Source: Avena insularis
Lineage: Eukaryota > Streptophyta > Magnoliopsida > Poales > Poaceae
Direction of reading: 5' to 3'
DNA length: 64,000 nt
Assembly: GCA_023614405.1 (NCBI GenBank)
Contig: CM042688.1
Location: forward strand, 69,488,253-69,552,252
Both the position numbers and the translations under genes were made by a program. This document shows positions 1-12,788 of this stretch, piece by piece. Numbering within the stretch: position 1 is the stretch's first letter; the number at the start of each line of letters is the position of its first letter. Under the pieces are notes generated by a model. It was not told where the DNA came from. It did not search any database and saw only the letters and a list, made by a program, of their open reading frames with translations.

Positions 1-1105
1 AATTTACCGCTAGGTCGCCTGGTGGCATCGGGTGTGGGAGGAACATCTCTGGTCCGGCCTCCTCCTCGTCCGGAATTTCTCGTCTGGGGCCCACTTAAGG
101 GTCGGATCCGCCATCTCGAGGGTTTGCCGGAGAAACAGCTGAGAAAAAGCACAAGGAGCAAAGTCAAGAATGTGATAAGAGCCGACATGAAATTGATCCG
201 ATATAAGTTTACCCTGAAGCTTATCATGGAGGGAGCTCGCACGGCAAGAATGCTCAATTCCCCATGTCCATTCGGGCGGAGAAGTCCTTATGGGTGGTGA
301 AAAGAGCCTTGACCGGCGGAAGATCTCCAGATTGCTCAACTCGAACGAGGAGGTTCGGTGGGGTCACGATGAAGCTCATATGGCACAACTTGTGGGTGCG
401 CCATTGAAGGGAGAGATTCGCTGCGCATTTAATGTGATCATGGCATCCTCGCTATGCAATCCGAGCTTCTTCAGCGCAAACCTTTTGTTCACTTGGTTGG
501 CCAGGGTTGTAGGCTTCCGGCAACCTCCTCCCGTAAATCCGTCGTGGGACCCGAGCGTAGGGCAAGAACCGGATCAAATCTTCGTGCCTTCATTCCGGAC
601 GAAGAAGGTCCGCCCACCTTTGCAGGAGCCCGGTGACCCGGGGAAAGATTGAATACCTCTGCGGCGAGATCGAGGCAGCTCCGAACTGAGTTAGCTATTT
701 GTCCTCCGACTCGACGTGGATGTTGGGGACCACGTTGCGACAGAGGCCAAAGAACCGGATCCACAGCTCCTTCGTAGGCCATAGCCCGGTGTAGCCCTTG
801 ATCGAAGAAACGAAAGCGGACAGAGAGGTCATGGCGTTCGCCGGGAGATGATGTGGTTGCAAGTGATAGGTCCGGATCCAGTCCCGGAAGAAATCACTCA
901 CTGGAAGCCCAAATCCTCGTTGGAAATGGGATAAGAAACCAACAAATTCGCCCGGATTGGGTGAGGGCCAGCCCGAGGAGGAAGACGAGCAGACGGCAAG
1001 GGAATGCGCCGGGTCCCAGAGTAGAGCTGGCGATGTCGCCCTCGCACTCAGAGCCGCCCACGCCGCCATGGTCCGGCCGGCAAGGCCCTCCTCCATATCG
1101 TTCAA
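1..1105 (-). pseudogene. Antisense ORF of element C (plant gypsy-type 'transposase' domain), partial
   Basis: Reads from 1105 leftwards off the window. The first 136 codons contain GEFVGFLSHFQRGFGLP and GYTGLWPTKELW, which align almost residue for residue with the antisense ORF of element B. After a stop at 695 the homology continues in decayed form: RTHKLCHMS near 390 and a KALFTTHKDF segment near 300 are again shared with B. This domain is the 'putative gypsy type transposon' domain found only in plant Tat-type elements; its biochemical role is not established. Several stops and frame changes make this copy non-functional. It keeps a CAG glutamine codon (in SLQWRTHK, about 398) where element B has TAG, so it serves as an ancestral reference. 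Confidence 0.8.
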
Positions 1106-1350
1106 AGAACGACGAGCTCTTCCTCCGCTATCTCAATTCCAAAGTGTTCATTGAGCCGTGATGGGGCTCGCGGTTCTAGATCGACGAGACCCGTATAAAC
1201 AGAGGCGCAGCGGTGATTGCGGTGCGGGGAAACAAAGAAAATGCGGCGGCAGCGTTGCTGCAACGGGCACTGGCGGCGGCGCGATTGCGAGGAAGAAGAA
1301 GAGGAACGGGCGAGGGGGCACGGAGATGGAAAAGTTCTAAGGAGCGCGTT

Positions 1351-1365
1351 CTCCCCTATTTAACC
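1351..1365 (-). promoter_or_regulatory. TATA-like box upstream of the antisense ORF of element C
   Basis: On the minus strand this reads GGTTAAATAGGGGAG, about 246 nt before the ATG at 1105. The identical 15-mer lies upstream of the antisense ORF of element B (40729-40743). Conservation between two diverged copies suggests a core promoter; its activity is inferred. Confidence 0.5.
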
Positions 1366-1884
1366 GCCCTATCATCAACGAGTGGGATCGTGCTTAGGAA
1401 AACCACACGATGTGGCCGTATCACCAAAGCATCGACCAAGAGAGGAGCCACACCGGGGCCGCAGAGTAAATGTGATCCAATGACACGACGCGGCAGCGAT
1501 AAACGAGGAGACAGACGTGACGTAACCCCCGCACAAGAATCACCGACATTTACTACGGCTATCGACAGCCCTTAAAATAAGGCAACGTAATGATTAACCG
1601 TTACGGGTTGGCGACGAGAGAAGGAAGCAAGGCACGGATCCAAGCCACGGTGGTAACCCGCCGCAAGTGAAAACTTGAACCGCAAGGAGGAAAGTAAAAC
1701 CAAACGATCCGAGCCAAAGTGGTGACCTACCGCAAGTGAAAACTTGAGCGCATAAGGGAACGAAATCCATATAATCCGAGACAAAAAGTTAACCCGAAAT
1801 AAACGCCCAAAGCTTGATATTTAATGAATTGATGTGGCCTTAGCGACCAAGGACGCCAAGGCCGCACCAGCCTTCGGGGACTAA

Positions 1885-2664
1885 TGTTAGGGATAACCCG
1901 TAGGGTCACCCGGGTATAAGAAAGTTAGCCGAGGTTCGGCAAGGTCAAAGCGGAAGCTGGCCGAGTCACCTCAAGGCAGGCCGGATCACGGAGTAACCCG
2001 GACCAGGGGGGTCGCCTAACATTGTCTCGTCCGACTCAAGGAATAAGTCGGAGACACTTGTCTAGCGTATATGCAGAACAGTGTGGCCGGATCAACGTGA
2101 TCCGGATCTCGCTTGGCTTCTAGGAGAAGGAAGGAATATCTCAAAAAAAAGAAGGCCCGATGCATCGGATGAGCGAATAAAGCAAGGGCAGGACCACCGG
2201 ATCGTGGGCCGACAAGGGTGACGACGCCACGTCACGATGCAAAGCGCCGCAGAGGCAACGTCGCTAAAGCAAGAGTGACGTGGGGGAAAAGCACCCCTAT
2301 CGGGTTACTAATTTGGGAGGAGGCATATGCCTCCACGTATGCCCTAGGCCAGGACCGAACCACCCCTATATAAGGGGGGGGGGTTGCGGTTCTGGTAAGG
2401 GGGTTGGGTCTTTTCAGATACATAGCAAGGAAAATACTTGTGGGTCTAGGGTGCTTGGGCTAGTTAATAGGCAAGAGTAAGACAGTTTCTTCTTCCTCCT
2501 CTTGTCAATACAGCTCGATGAGCACTTGTTATCTTGGAGACTGAACATCAATACGAAGCTTCTGTGTAGAGAATCACTCTACTATCCCTCCCTGGATTCC
2601 CCTAGCACATATTAGTCCCCACCTTTAGCATATCCATGGCATCTGCCGTCACACCACCACGACA
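1885..2664 (+). repeat. 3' LTR of element C
   Basis: A 780-bp TG...CA segment from TGTTAGGGATAACC to ACCACCACGACA. It aligns with the reverse complement of the element B LTRs, for example GTTAGCCGAGG and AGTCACCTCAAGGCAGGCC. It is preceded by the purine tract and followed directly by Sabrina-like gag sequence of element D. Confidence 0.8.
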
Positions 2665-3848
2665 CACTTAGCATGCAATTCAGCTAATAGTCTAACATTT
2701 TCATCAATTCTAACTTGTATGGCATTAGTAGAAGCAAAAGGATTTTAAATAGTTTCAGATTTAGCAGCCATTTTATTCAAAGAAGATTGTGCTTCAGACA
2801 ATGATGCTATATTTCTTTCAGTATTAGAGAGTTTTTCCTCAATAGTTTTATTGAAAGTAGTTTGTTTACTACTAAAATCTTTAAGCATGACTTCAAGTTC
2901 AGAGGGTGCACTTCTATTATTGTAGGAATTTCCATAAGCATTACCATTATTGGGAGGATATGGCCTATAATTATTATTACCAAAATTATTCATGTAGGCA
3001 TTTTTGCTAAAATTATTATTTCTTATAAAGTTCACATCAACTTGCTCTTCTTGAGCAACCAAAGAGGCTAAGGGAACATGATTTGGATCAATATGAGCTT
3101 TCCCATTAACAAGCATAGACATAATAACATCAATTTTATCACTCAAGGAAGAGGTCTCTTCAATAGAATTTACCTTCTTACCTTGTGGAGCTCTCTCGGT
3201 GTGCCATTTAGAATAATTAACCATCATATTATCCAGAAGCTTTGTTGCAGCACCCAAAGTAATGGTCATAAAGTTACCTCCAGCAACAGAATCCAGTAGA
3301 TTTCTTAAAGAATAATTCAATCCTGCATAAAAGGTTTGGATAATCATCCAAGCAGTCAGTCCATGAGTGGGACAATTCTTTACCAAAGATTTCATTCTTT
3401 CCCAAACTTGAGCAACATCTTCATTATTAGATTGTTTAAATTTCATTATTTCACTTCTCATAGATATAATCTTAGCAGGAGGATAGTATTTTCCAATGAA
3501 AGTATCTTTGCATTTAGTCCAAGAATCAATACTATTTCTAGTTAGGGATTGCAACCATTCTTTAGCTTTTCCACTCAAAGAGAAAGGAAACAATTTAAGC
3601 TTAATAATATCTCCATCTATATCCCTATGTTTTTACATCTCACAAAGTTCAACAAAGTTATTAAGATGAGCAGCAGCATCTTCAGTACCAATTCTAGAAA
3701 ATTGTTCTCTCATAACAAGATTGAGTAAAGCAGGTTTAATTTCAAAGAAAGTAGCTTCACGAATAGGTGGAGCAATAGGTGTGCACATGAAATCATTGTT
3801 GTTGGTGCTAGTGAAGTCACACAACTTAGTGTTTTCAAGAGTAGTCAT
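2665..3848 (-). pseudogene. gag of element D, truncated and interrupted
   Basis: Gag capsid precursor of a Ty3/gypsy retrotransposon, which would package element RNA into virus-like particles. It starts at ATG 3848 (MTTLENTKLCDF) and shows the capsid motifs REQFSRIGTEDAAAHLNNF, FPFSLSGKAKEWLQSL, FIGKYYPPAK and YAGLNYSLRN, then an Asn/Tyr-rich tail and a coiled-coil-like segment. Two in-frame stops break it: one after LCEM near 3630 and one after SETI near 2745. Homology continues beyond both, and the frame runs to 2665 (NPFASTNAIQVRIDENVRL), where the LTR of element C cuts in. Zinc knuckle and pol are missing from the window. Confidence 0.8.
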
Positions 3849-3966
3849 TTTTTGTGTTTTTAATAAAGAAACAAGCAAACAAAGCAGAAATAAACTAAGC
3901 AAAACAAATAAAACAAAGTAAAGAGATTGGTTATGAGGGACTCCCCTTGTGAATATGTCCTTGACT

Positions 3967-3983
3967 CCCCGGCAACGGCGCCA
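3967..3983 (-). other. Primer binding site of element D
   Basis: The minus strand reads TGGCGCCGTTGCCGGGG just inside the 5' LTR. The core matches the 3' end of plant tRNA-Asp, the primer class usual for Athila/Sabrina-like elements. An 11-nt spacer separates it from the assigned LTR edge. Confidence 0.75.
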
Positions 3984-3994
3984 GAAAAAGAGCT

Positions 3995-5536
3995 TGATGG
4001 CTCAAAATATATTCGAGCTCGTTGGGGAACCCCAAGAGGAAGGTATGATGAGCACAGCAGCAAGTTTTCCCTTAGTTATGAAACCAAGGTTATCGAACCA
4101 GTAGGAGCAAGGAAACACGTCCAAGGTGTTGTTTCCAACTTGGAATCCTGCACAACACAACCACAGAACTTTGCCCCCAACTTATAGTGAGGTTGTCAAT
4201 CTCACTTTGGTTTTGCTAAAAACAAAGGATTAAACGTATTATGTGGAAGATAGTAATTGCTTGCAGAAAGTAAACAAAAAACAATAAATAGATTGTAGAT
4301 TGATGGTAAAAGAATGGACCGGGGTCCATAGTTCACTAGTGGTGATTCTCCTTAAGATAGATGACATGTTGGGTGAACAAATTACAGGGGGGAATTGACA
4401 GACACCGAGAAAGCATACATGCATATACTAATCATCTTGACTCCTATGAGATTTGATTGGGCATTACAACATTATACATAAACCATAATCCAACTGCATC
4501 TATGACTAATAATCCACCTTTAGGTTATCATTCGAACCCCCTCCAGTATTAAGTTACAAGCAACAGATAATTGCAGTAAGCAAAGTGTGTAAAGTAAACA
4601 ATACGATTGTTCTATGAACAAAGGATTGATGTTTTCTCCCTAGTAGCAACAGCACATCTAGTACCTTAGAGATTTCGGTCACTTCCCCAGATTCCTAGAG
4701 GCATGAACCCACTATCGAGCATAAATACTCCCTCTTGGAGTTGCTAGCATCTACTCGGCCAAGATAGCTACTAACAACAGAGAGCATGCAAGCTCACAAA
4801 TAACAAAGACATGATAGAATCAATAATCAATCTGAAATAGCATCTCAATATCCATCGGATCCCCGCAAACACAACATGTATGATTACAAATAGATGATCT
4901 TGATCATGAACAGAGCTCACAAGATCTAAACATGGTAGAACAAAGGAGAAGAACCAACCATCTAGCTACTACATGGACCCGTAGTCTAGGGATGAACTAC
5001 TCACGCATCACACCGGAGGTAGTCATGGTGATGAAGAAGGCCTCCAGGGTGAATTCTCCCCTCTGGCAGGGTGCTGGGAAGAGCTTCAGATCCCTCCCGA
5101 TCTAGGGATGGAGATGACGGCTGCTATAGACTCTTTCGTGGAATTTTGATTGGGTACTTAGGGTTTCTGTATCGGAGGCTTCTATAGGCGAAAGGGGAGG
5201 CCGAGGGGGTGCCCAAGGCGGTTGCACCCCCAGCGCTGCCAGGCCGCTGGCTGTGGGTGTGGCCGGCCCCGCCCCTCCGTCTGCCTTCGCTCCGTGTTCC
5301 CCTCGGTGAAATATTGACTTTGGCTTTTGTCCCGTCCAATTCTGAGAATATTCATTTTTCTGGCTTTCTTGGAACCAAAAACAACAGAAAACAGGCAACT
5401 AGCATTGTGGCATATTGTTAATAGGTTAGTCCCAGAAAGTGTATAAAAATACTCCAAAGTGTGGACAAAACATAAGAAAGTAGATATAAAACAAGCATGG
5501 AACATCAACAATTATAGATACGGTTGCAACGTATCA
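3995..5536 (-). repeat. 5' LTR of element D
   Basis: A 1542-bp segment beginning (minus strand) TGATACGTTGCAACC and ending ...CCATCA next to the primer binding site. Its first ~330 bp resemble the LTRs of element E (for example the GTGTGGACAAAACATAAG region). The inner edge is placed on the nearest CA before the PBS and may be off by a few bases. Confidence 0.7.
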
Positions 5537-6599
5537 CCGTCCCAGGCGGGAGCCGAGCGGGGAGGATCGGTGGTGGCTGGCCGACTTGGCCAACCGACCT
5601 AGGGGGAAGCAGCCAGCCTAGGCGGAAGGAGGAGGCCCAGCCTAAAATGGTGATGTAGGCCAGCTGGGAAGCTCCTAGTCGGCCTAGGACGCCTAGTGTC
5701 GTAGTTTTCTTTATTTTTGTTGCCCTTTTGCCTTTTTTGGCTATCTTGAAGTGCTTCTTTGGGGTAGCCGGGGATAATCCCCCTGACAGCGCCTAAACTG
5801 GAGTAGGTATCCCGAGTGCCTCATTTGGCTACTCGACCCACGATCTGTGCGGGACCAGGGTAGGGTACTCAAATCTTCTGGGTAAAGTGTACAACATCTA
5901 TAGAGTGTAAATCTATTCGAATAGTCATGTCCATGGTCATGGACGGTTGGGAATGCCACTGCATAGCAGTGTTGGTTTTGTTTTCAAAAAGGGTTTTGGA
6001 AAGCAAAGGCTTTGGAAATGTCTTGGTTAAGGAATGACCGAAAAGGAAGGAAAGGTGTGTTGGTCATGGAGTGACCTGAAAGGAAACTGTTTTGTTCACG
6101 GAATGACCAGGAAGGAAAAGTGGGTTTCTTTCCCAAATGCTTTTCAAATGTTTCTGAAAATTTTCCAACAAAGATATGGTGATGCTATATCTGCAGGAGA
6201 AACTAATTTAGAAAATAACCTTAGATAGAGCCATCCTACTACCACATCCATATTGCATATCCTCTTGTTATTTCTCTCTCTCTTAGGATGGTTTGTGAGT
6301 ACATTCAAAAGTACTCACTAGCATTATCCCTGGTTATTTACTTGGTCAGACTTCGAGAAGGATGAAGAAGAAGGAGACATTGATGACTATGCGAGCTAGG
6401 ATGTTCTCCTAGTCAGTTTCCTGTAGGGTTAAGGCTTGACTCGGGCTCGATTCTTTTATGAAGTTCCATTGCATCCGTTTGGAGTTATCATGACGAGGCT
6501 TATGTAAGGTATAGCCATAAAGGCATCGATGTAAGACTTATATTCGTTTATGCAACGAATGTTTACTTTAATACTTGTCGATTATGCTCCATGACACAC
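5537..6599. repeat. Left flank of element E, probable part of gypsy element F
   Basis: Non-coding. 5537-5710 is GC-rich. 5740-6599 has the look of an old Ty3/gypsy LTR or leader (text such as GAGTAGGTATCCCGAGTGCC and CGAATAGTCATGTCCATGGTCATGG). Because element E has a matching TSD (CACAC) at 6595-6599 and 13286-13290, position 6599 was joined to 13291 before E inserted, so this is probably the 5' part of the element whose gag-pol lies at 13291-15690. No LTR partner is present to prove it. Confidence 0.45.
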
Positions 6600-7966
6600 T
6601 GATGTCTACGCACGCTTCTATTCTTGTAGACAGTGTTGGGCCTCCAAGCGCAGAGGTTTGTAGAACAGTAGTAAGTTTCCCTTAAGTGTATCATCCAAGG
6701 TTTATCGAACTCAGGGAGGAAGTGGTCAAAGGTATCCCTCTCAAGCAACACTACAATCAAGATACAAGAAGTCTCTTGTGTCCCCAACACACCCAATACA
6801 CTTGTCAGGTGTATAGGTGCACTAGTTCGACGAAGAGATAGTGAAATAAAAGTAATATGGATGATTATAAGTGGTAATTGCAATCTGAAATAAGAGTGAC
6901 AACAAGCAAACATGTAATAGGACTGATTGTAAAAGGTGTTTCAATGCTTAGAAACAAGGCCTAGGGATCATACTTTCACTAGTGGACACTCTCATATAAA
7001 TATCTTCTCTTCATTATGCTACCCTGAACTACTCTCCAGTTGGACGATGTAGGGCTATAACAACACACCTTAAAGTTCCCATTCCCCATCTAGATAACCC
7101 CTCACTATCACCTTGAGCGCTAGATGGTTCCAACAAACACCACAATCTCATAGAGACATCCAACTCAAATTATACTCATGATAAGTATTTCTGTAACCTT
7201 AGCCTAAGTGCCACACGGTGTGCACACTATCAACTTCACACACGTGGGGATAAGCAGAGATTAATTAAAGCACTTGAATAGCAGAATAGATCTACTTATT
7301 CAACTAGATTACAAAGCTCACGGTCTCAATAAGATCACGCATAGAGAGAGATGAACACATATCTACTGGTACAGCCCTTAGCCTCGAGAGAGAACTACTC
7401 CCTCCTCATCATGGGAGTCAACAATGGCGATGGAGATGGCGGTGGAGTCGATGGAGATGGCTCCGGGGCACTTCCCCGTCCCGACAGGGTGCCAAAATAG
7501 AGACTTATGTCCTCCCGAATCTCCTCTTTGGTGGCGGCAGCGCTGCAGAACTTTTTGTGGAATTCTGATCCTCCCCCTTAGGGTTTTCATCTCGGGGGGT
7601 TATATAGGCAAAGAGGCGAGTTCGGTGGCTCCCCGAGGGGCCCACACTAGGGGCTGGCACGCCCGGGGGGCACCCTATGGTGTGGCCGCCTCGTGGCTCT
7701 CCTCCGTCTCTGCTTTGGACTTCTGTGTCATGTCAGGAAAAATAGGAACTTCGGCTTTTGTTTCATCCAATTCCGAGAATATTTCTTTACTAGCTTTTCT
7801 GAAACCAAAAACAGCAGAAAATAGGCAACTGGCACTACGACATCTTGTCAATAGGTTAGTTCCAGAAAATGTATAAAAATGCCTCAAAGTGTAGACAAAA
7901 CATAAGATAGTTGATACAAAAGAAGCATGGAGCATCAAAAATTATAGATATGTTTACGACGTATCA
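6600..7966 (-). repeat. 3' LTR of element E
   Basis: A 1367-bp segment, TGATGTCTACGCACGC to TTACGACGTATCA on the plus strand. It contains the GGGCCTCCAAGCGCAGAGGTTTG and TTGTGTCCCCAACACACCC stretches characteristic of Triticeae WHAM/Sabrina-type LTRs. The last 330 bp are repeated at 12946-13285. No coding capacity. Confidence 0.85.
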
Positions 7967-8600
7967 AGCATCCCCAAGCTTAACTCCTGCTCGTCCTCGA
8001 GTAGGTAAGTGATAAAAAGAATAATTTTTGAGGTGATATGCACCATCACAATCTTGATCAAGTTATTGTAAAATATTGATAGTTGGGTTCATAGTACTCT
8101 AACATAAACATGAAAGATATAGTTCTAACAATAAAAAGGTACAAACAAAAGATCATGAATAACAATGCATTGCAAGACATTTGTTTGTTTCACATATAGA
8201 AAACATAATAAGAGTGGTAATCAGCTTGTCCCTCATGGTATAGCAAAACATAAATGCATAGGACGCCTTCAATGTTCATAAGGGTGACTAGATACAAATA
8301 ATTTAAGAACAAGCAATATCAAAGTTATGAATCAATCAACAAGTTTTGGGACAATGCACATTAAACTAAGAATGACCACTATGCTCTTTCAATTGGTGCA
8401 TAAAGATAGAAGATGGAGACTCAACATAAAAGTAAAAAAAAAGGCCCTTCACAGAGGAAAGCAGGGATTTCAAGTTTCATAAAGAGATTCCAAAAATTAT
8501 GGTACTTATTATCTTTCAGCTCTCATTGCCCCTATCATAAACATCTTGAGGTGATTAAGGTTAAAGTGGCACAAATATGAGGATATGCTTGACAAGTTAT
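7967..8600 (-). other. 3' non-coding tail and polypurine tract of element E
   Basis: Directly abutting the LTR, the minus strand reads AAGCTTGGGGATGCT (7967-7981), the polypurine tract of this family, preceded by an ACTCGAGGACGAGCAGGAGTTA segment. The rest is AT-rich without an ORF. The boundary with the CACTA-like sequence is not resolved; 8600 is a working limit. Confidence 0.55.
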
Positions 8601-9327
8601 AAGTTGAAAATCTCATACCCCTTGTGTACGAGTACCGAACCTCATGCTACTCAACTTTGGTCTCAAGCAAGTTCTTGTTATTGTAAGTATATGTGTATCA
8701 TAGAGAACTGCCAATAGGGTACCCCTTTTCCCATGACACATGAGCTTCCATGGCACCCCCACTAGATACGTCCCTGCTAGTAGTCTTATCATTCTTTCCT
8801 TTCGAGGCTCCGATGGCTCCAATGCCTCTAGCAGCTCTTCAGCCATGAGCCCCACAGCCATATTTTGGGAACATGCCATGTTTCTCATATAATGTAGCCT
8901 CAAATGCCAATTCTAGCTTGCCTATAGGTCAGCAGTTTCAACTTGACACTGTAGTTTCTCATGGATTTATTATTACCAAAGTTACTATTCTTCCTTTAAT
9001 TAGTTTCTAATAATTTGTTCCTTTTTTGTGATGCACTAATGCTTAATGCCACCTTTTCTTCCAGGGCATGAACCATGTTGTCCAAGTTATTTGCTCGGCC
9101 AACATCTTTGGAGCCTCTAGCTCCTGGGCATAAGCACTGAGAACTATGGTAGAAATTGAGTTATTATGTTTGTTGGCTGTGGCATTTGTTTAAATAGGCA
9201 TACACCTAGCATTTTAAAGTTGAACTAAAAAACCTTTCAACCTTACAGTAGATTTTTTTAACTGAATCTTACACTACATATCTCTATAACATTTAAGCGT
9301 GTCAGGTGTCACTCATCTACGTTGCAC

Positions 9328-9511
9328 GACCACATATGAGTCATATGGCTGAGCTTCATTTCTTGGGTTGATGCTTCATTTCTAGGTAAGTTTGTTGGGT
9401 TGATGCTTCATTTCTAGTGAAGTTTAGTGTAGTGATCACTTGGAACTTTATGTCAAATAAACACAAAGTGTACGACCACATATGAGTCATATGCCTGAGC
9501 TTCATTTCTTG
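9328..9511. repeat. Internal direct repeats in the CACTA-like body
   Basis: A ~39-bp segment starting CGACCACATATGAGTCATATG occurs at 9328-9366 and again at 9473-9511 with one mismatch. Between them GTTGATGCTTCATTTCTAG occurs twice in tandem-like spacing. No coding potential seen. Confidence 0.7.
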
Positions 9512-11133
9512 TCTTGTGTACTGCCTATATTTATCTATGTATGGCATGCAAATTTGCTTAATATGTATTGCTGATTACCATTTGATTAATATTTCTTGTC
9601 TTGTTTTTTCTGTAGTAGATACCTATTGAATTTTGCTTCTTGTGACTTTATCTGAAAGCTAAGTGATCTTCCCATTGCATAAGTCTGTGGCCTGTCCCAC
9701 CTCGATAATATGGTTAATTACTTAGTGTAAGTTATGGTTTTGCCTACCGATCTTCTCTATTGTGATTTTCAATGCTATGTCAAGAATTTAATATGTAGCC
9801 TTTTCTGAATTCATTGTATGATCCAATGAGAACTATATGGTACTTCCATGTTTTTCCTTGATAAGTATCAATAGTGGTAGCTCTCATGATGCCTATAATT
9901 TTTCTGTCTCATGGTTCATAACAATGGTATCATATATCTTTGTTATGTACAACATAAAATCTTTAAATTTAGAAAACATTACTAGCTTGATAAGTTGTGC
10001 CCTATTGATGTCCTGCTAGTACAAATTCAAAGAACGTAGTATGTTGGATTTTTGTACCTGCAAGCTTGTATGCAATTTATCTTACCATTGGTAATGTGTT
10101 GTTACTTATTTTTACCAATTAATATCACGCATGCTTGTTTTTCTCTGCTTGCCAGTTTGATAGAAATCCAATGCGAAGAAGTATTTTAGGAAATTCTTGG
10201 ACAATATCTATGTCAGCGACAAGGGTGTCATTAAGGAGTAGTGAAATTTGTTCTGTGTTTGGCTATCTTTTGTGTTGCCATTTTGAATTTTCCTATCTAC
10301 TTCTAGTGATATGGCCGTGTCAGGATATGTTCACTATTCTATTTCTAGCTGTTGTGTTATTGTTAGAAGGTATATACTGTATAGAATAATGAAAGTACTT
10401 ATTTACATTAGGTTGTCTTTCATTTGCTGTATTATAGATATGTCTTTCTTTGAGACTAAAAATGTGCTTGTTCCTTGTTTACAGGGGATCCAGGCCTAAT
10501 GAATCTGAAGCCACCAAACTTGTGAAGAGTAGCCAACAAAGAGAGCCATTTCTTGTAATAGTTAGGAATATCTGGGTTGTAATAGACTGTAGATATTTTA
10601 ATAGTCTAAACTTTAGAAGTTGTTTTAATTAATTTTATTTGTTCTCTTTGATCTGTCTCAGATATTGATTATGTATATGACATCAAACGTGTGAATAGAA
10701 ACATTTACTTGTGGCGCACGTGACTGGAACAAATATGTTATTTTGGACCCTTATGACGTGTGTAGTCAATTTGTGAGTTGAACATGACAAGTGGGGACTG
10801 TCTTGTACCTGACAAGTGGGATCTATCTTAGTACCAGATCATTAAAAGGGCTGAATTTAAATTTAAATGGACTATAAATAGGCTAAGGCCCATAGAATAA
10901 AAAAGGCATAAATGTTTGGATTGGCCCATGTAACAGTCGAAAAAAGAGTAAGGAAAAAAACATAAATAGGCCGAATTGTTGGGCTTGGCCCATGTAAACA
11001 ACAGACGTGGACTGGGCTGATTTTGTGCCACGTCGGATCGGCCACGTAGGATCTGACTTGGCTAGGCTAGATGACCCGTGACGATATTGGATCGTCATAG
11101 ACGTTATGATGATCCAATATCGTCATAGATATT

Positions 11134-12788
11134 TGTTGGAGATATGCCCAAGAGGCAATAATAAAGTGATTATTATTATATCTTTATGTTTATGATAGAT
11201 GTTTATATCCCATGCTATAATTGTATTAACAGGAAACATTAATACTTGTGTGTTTTGTAAACATAAAAGAGTCCCTAGTAAGCCTCTTGTTAAACTAGCT
11301 TGTTGATTAATGGATGATCATGGTTTCCTGATCATGGACATTGGATGTCTTTAATAACAAGATCATATCATTAGGAGAATGATGTGATGGACACACACCC
11401 ATAGTAAGCATAGCATAAGATCAAGTCATTAAGTTCGTTTTGCTACAAGCTTTTCAAATGCATAGTAACCTAATCCTTCGACCATGAGGTTATGTTAATC
11501 ACCATCACCGGATGGATACTTTGATGACATCAAACACCGCTTCGTAACTGGGTGGTTATAAAGGTGTCATTGGGAGTATGTGTTGAAGCGCATGGACCAA
11601 GATTGGGATTTGTCCATCCATATGACGGATAGATATGCTCTGGGCCCTCTCGGTGGAATGTCATCTAGTTAGCTTGCAAGCATGTGACTAGGTCACAAGG
11701 GATGACATAACATAGAACGAGTAAAGAGTACTTATCAGTAACGAGGTAGAACTAGATATGGAGATACCGACGATCAAACCTCGGATAAGTAGAGTATCAC
11801 GTGACAAAGGGAATTGTTTTCGTATGTTAAATGGTTCTATCGATCACAAAGTCATCGTTGAGTATGTGGGAGCTGTTATGGATCTCCAGATCCCGCTAAT
11901 GGTTATTGATCGGAGATGTGTCTCCATCATGTCTGCATATTCACGAACCGTAGGGTGACACACTTAAGGTTCGAAGTTGCTTTAAGTAGATATGGAATGT
12001 GCGTTGGAGACCGAATGTTGTTCGGAGTCTCGGATTGGATCCGGGACATCATGGGGATATCCGGAATTGTCCGGGGAATAAGATTCATATATTGGGGATC
12101 ATTTTCTAAGTTAGGAAATGTTCCGGAGTATTTGTATGGGGATTCTAGAAGGTTTCGGAATGTTCCGGAAGGTTCTAGAAGATTTCTTGAGTTTACTTGA
12201 AACCAAGAAAGGATCAAGGAATCCTTGTGGGTAAGACAAGGATTCGTGGGGAGTAGGACTCTCCCCACCTCCTTGATCCGGCTGACCAAGGGAGAGGGAG
12301 TCCTACAAGGACTCCACCTCCCATGGCGCCCTCCTTTAAATAGAGGGTGGAGGCACAAGCCCCTGCCCTTCTATTCTCTAGATCTCAAGTTGCCTCTCTC
12401 CTCCTTCCCTCTGCTCGCTTAGGCGGCTGCAGAATTCTACTCCACCACCACCACCACGCCGTCGTCTGCTGGGATTCCGTGGAGAGATCTACTACCTCTG
12501 CTCGCTAGAACGGGGAGAGGAAGGTCCTCGACTCCACACGTGTGACCGATCATGAAGCGCCAGCGAACGTGGGAAGGATCGTCCACACGATCTTGAGATC
12601 GGCAAGTGATCGACTACATCAACCCCGAGATCTAATCTCGTAACGCTTTCGGGTCTACAAGGGTTAGTACAGATCTATCTCGTTGCACATGTCTAATAGA
12701 TTAGATCTTGGCTTTTATCTAGATTAGATCTGGGTTTTGTTCGTTCTTGCGCTAGAAATTTTTTGTTTTCCATGCTACGATCCCATCA
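11134..12788 (+). repeat. BARE-1/Angela-like Copia solo LTR
   Basis: A 1655-bp LTR from TGTTGGAGATATGCCC to CTACGATCCCATCA, flanked on both sides by the 5-bp duplication ATATT (11129-11133 and 12789-12793). The start and body (AGGCAATAATAAAG, ATTGGTTATTGATCGGAGA-like text near 11900, ATTTTTTGTTTTCCATGCTACG near the end) are those of BARE/Angela/WIS LTRs. No internal element sequence adjoins, so it arose by LTR-LTR recombination. It lies inside CACTA subterminal DNA and is therefore younger than that element. Confidence 0.9.

Larger units (their letters stand above)
1..2664 (+). mobile_element. Tat-lineage Ty3/gypsy element C, 3' portion only
   Basis: This is the right-hand end of an LTR retrotransposon whose gag-pol would lie left of the window. 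What is seen: an antisense ORF on the minus strand (1-1105), about 780 bp of non-coding sequence, a purine-rich tract ending CGGGGACTAA (1871-1884), and one LTR (1885-2664). The order and the sequences match element B (39458-53776) in reverse orientation: the LTR, the tract and the antisense ORF all align by eye. The element sits inside Sabrina-like element D, whose gag resumes right after the LTR. The target-site duplication cannot be checked because the left end is absent. Confidence 0.85.
2665..5536 (-). mobile_element. Sabrina/WHAM-like Ty3/gypsy element D, 5' portion
   Basis: Minus-oriented LTR retrotransposon fragment: 5' LTR (3995-5536), primer binding site (3967-3983) and the start of gag (3848 down to 2665). 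The rest is displaced by insertion of element C at 2665. The LTR begin (TGATACGTTGCAACCGTATC on the minus strand) and the gag are typical of the Sabrina/WHAM group abundant in Triticeae. Its far end lies outside the window. Confidence 0.8.

Noticed and set aside
2745..3593. 282-codon frame as an intact host gene
   Set aside because: It is the middle of a Sabrina-type gag. Homology extends past both its start and its stop, so it is a broken piece.
3967..3983. Possible tRNA-Asp gene fragment
   Set aside because: Only ~17 nt match the tRNA 3' end, and the site lies next to an LTR: it is a primer binding site.
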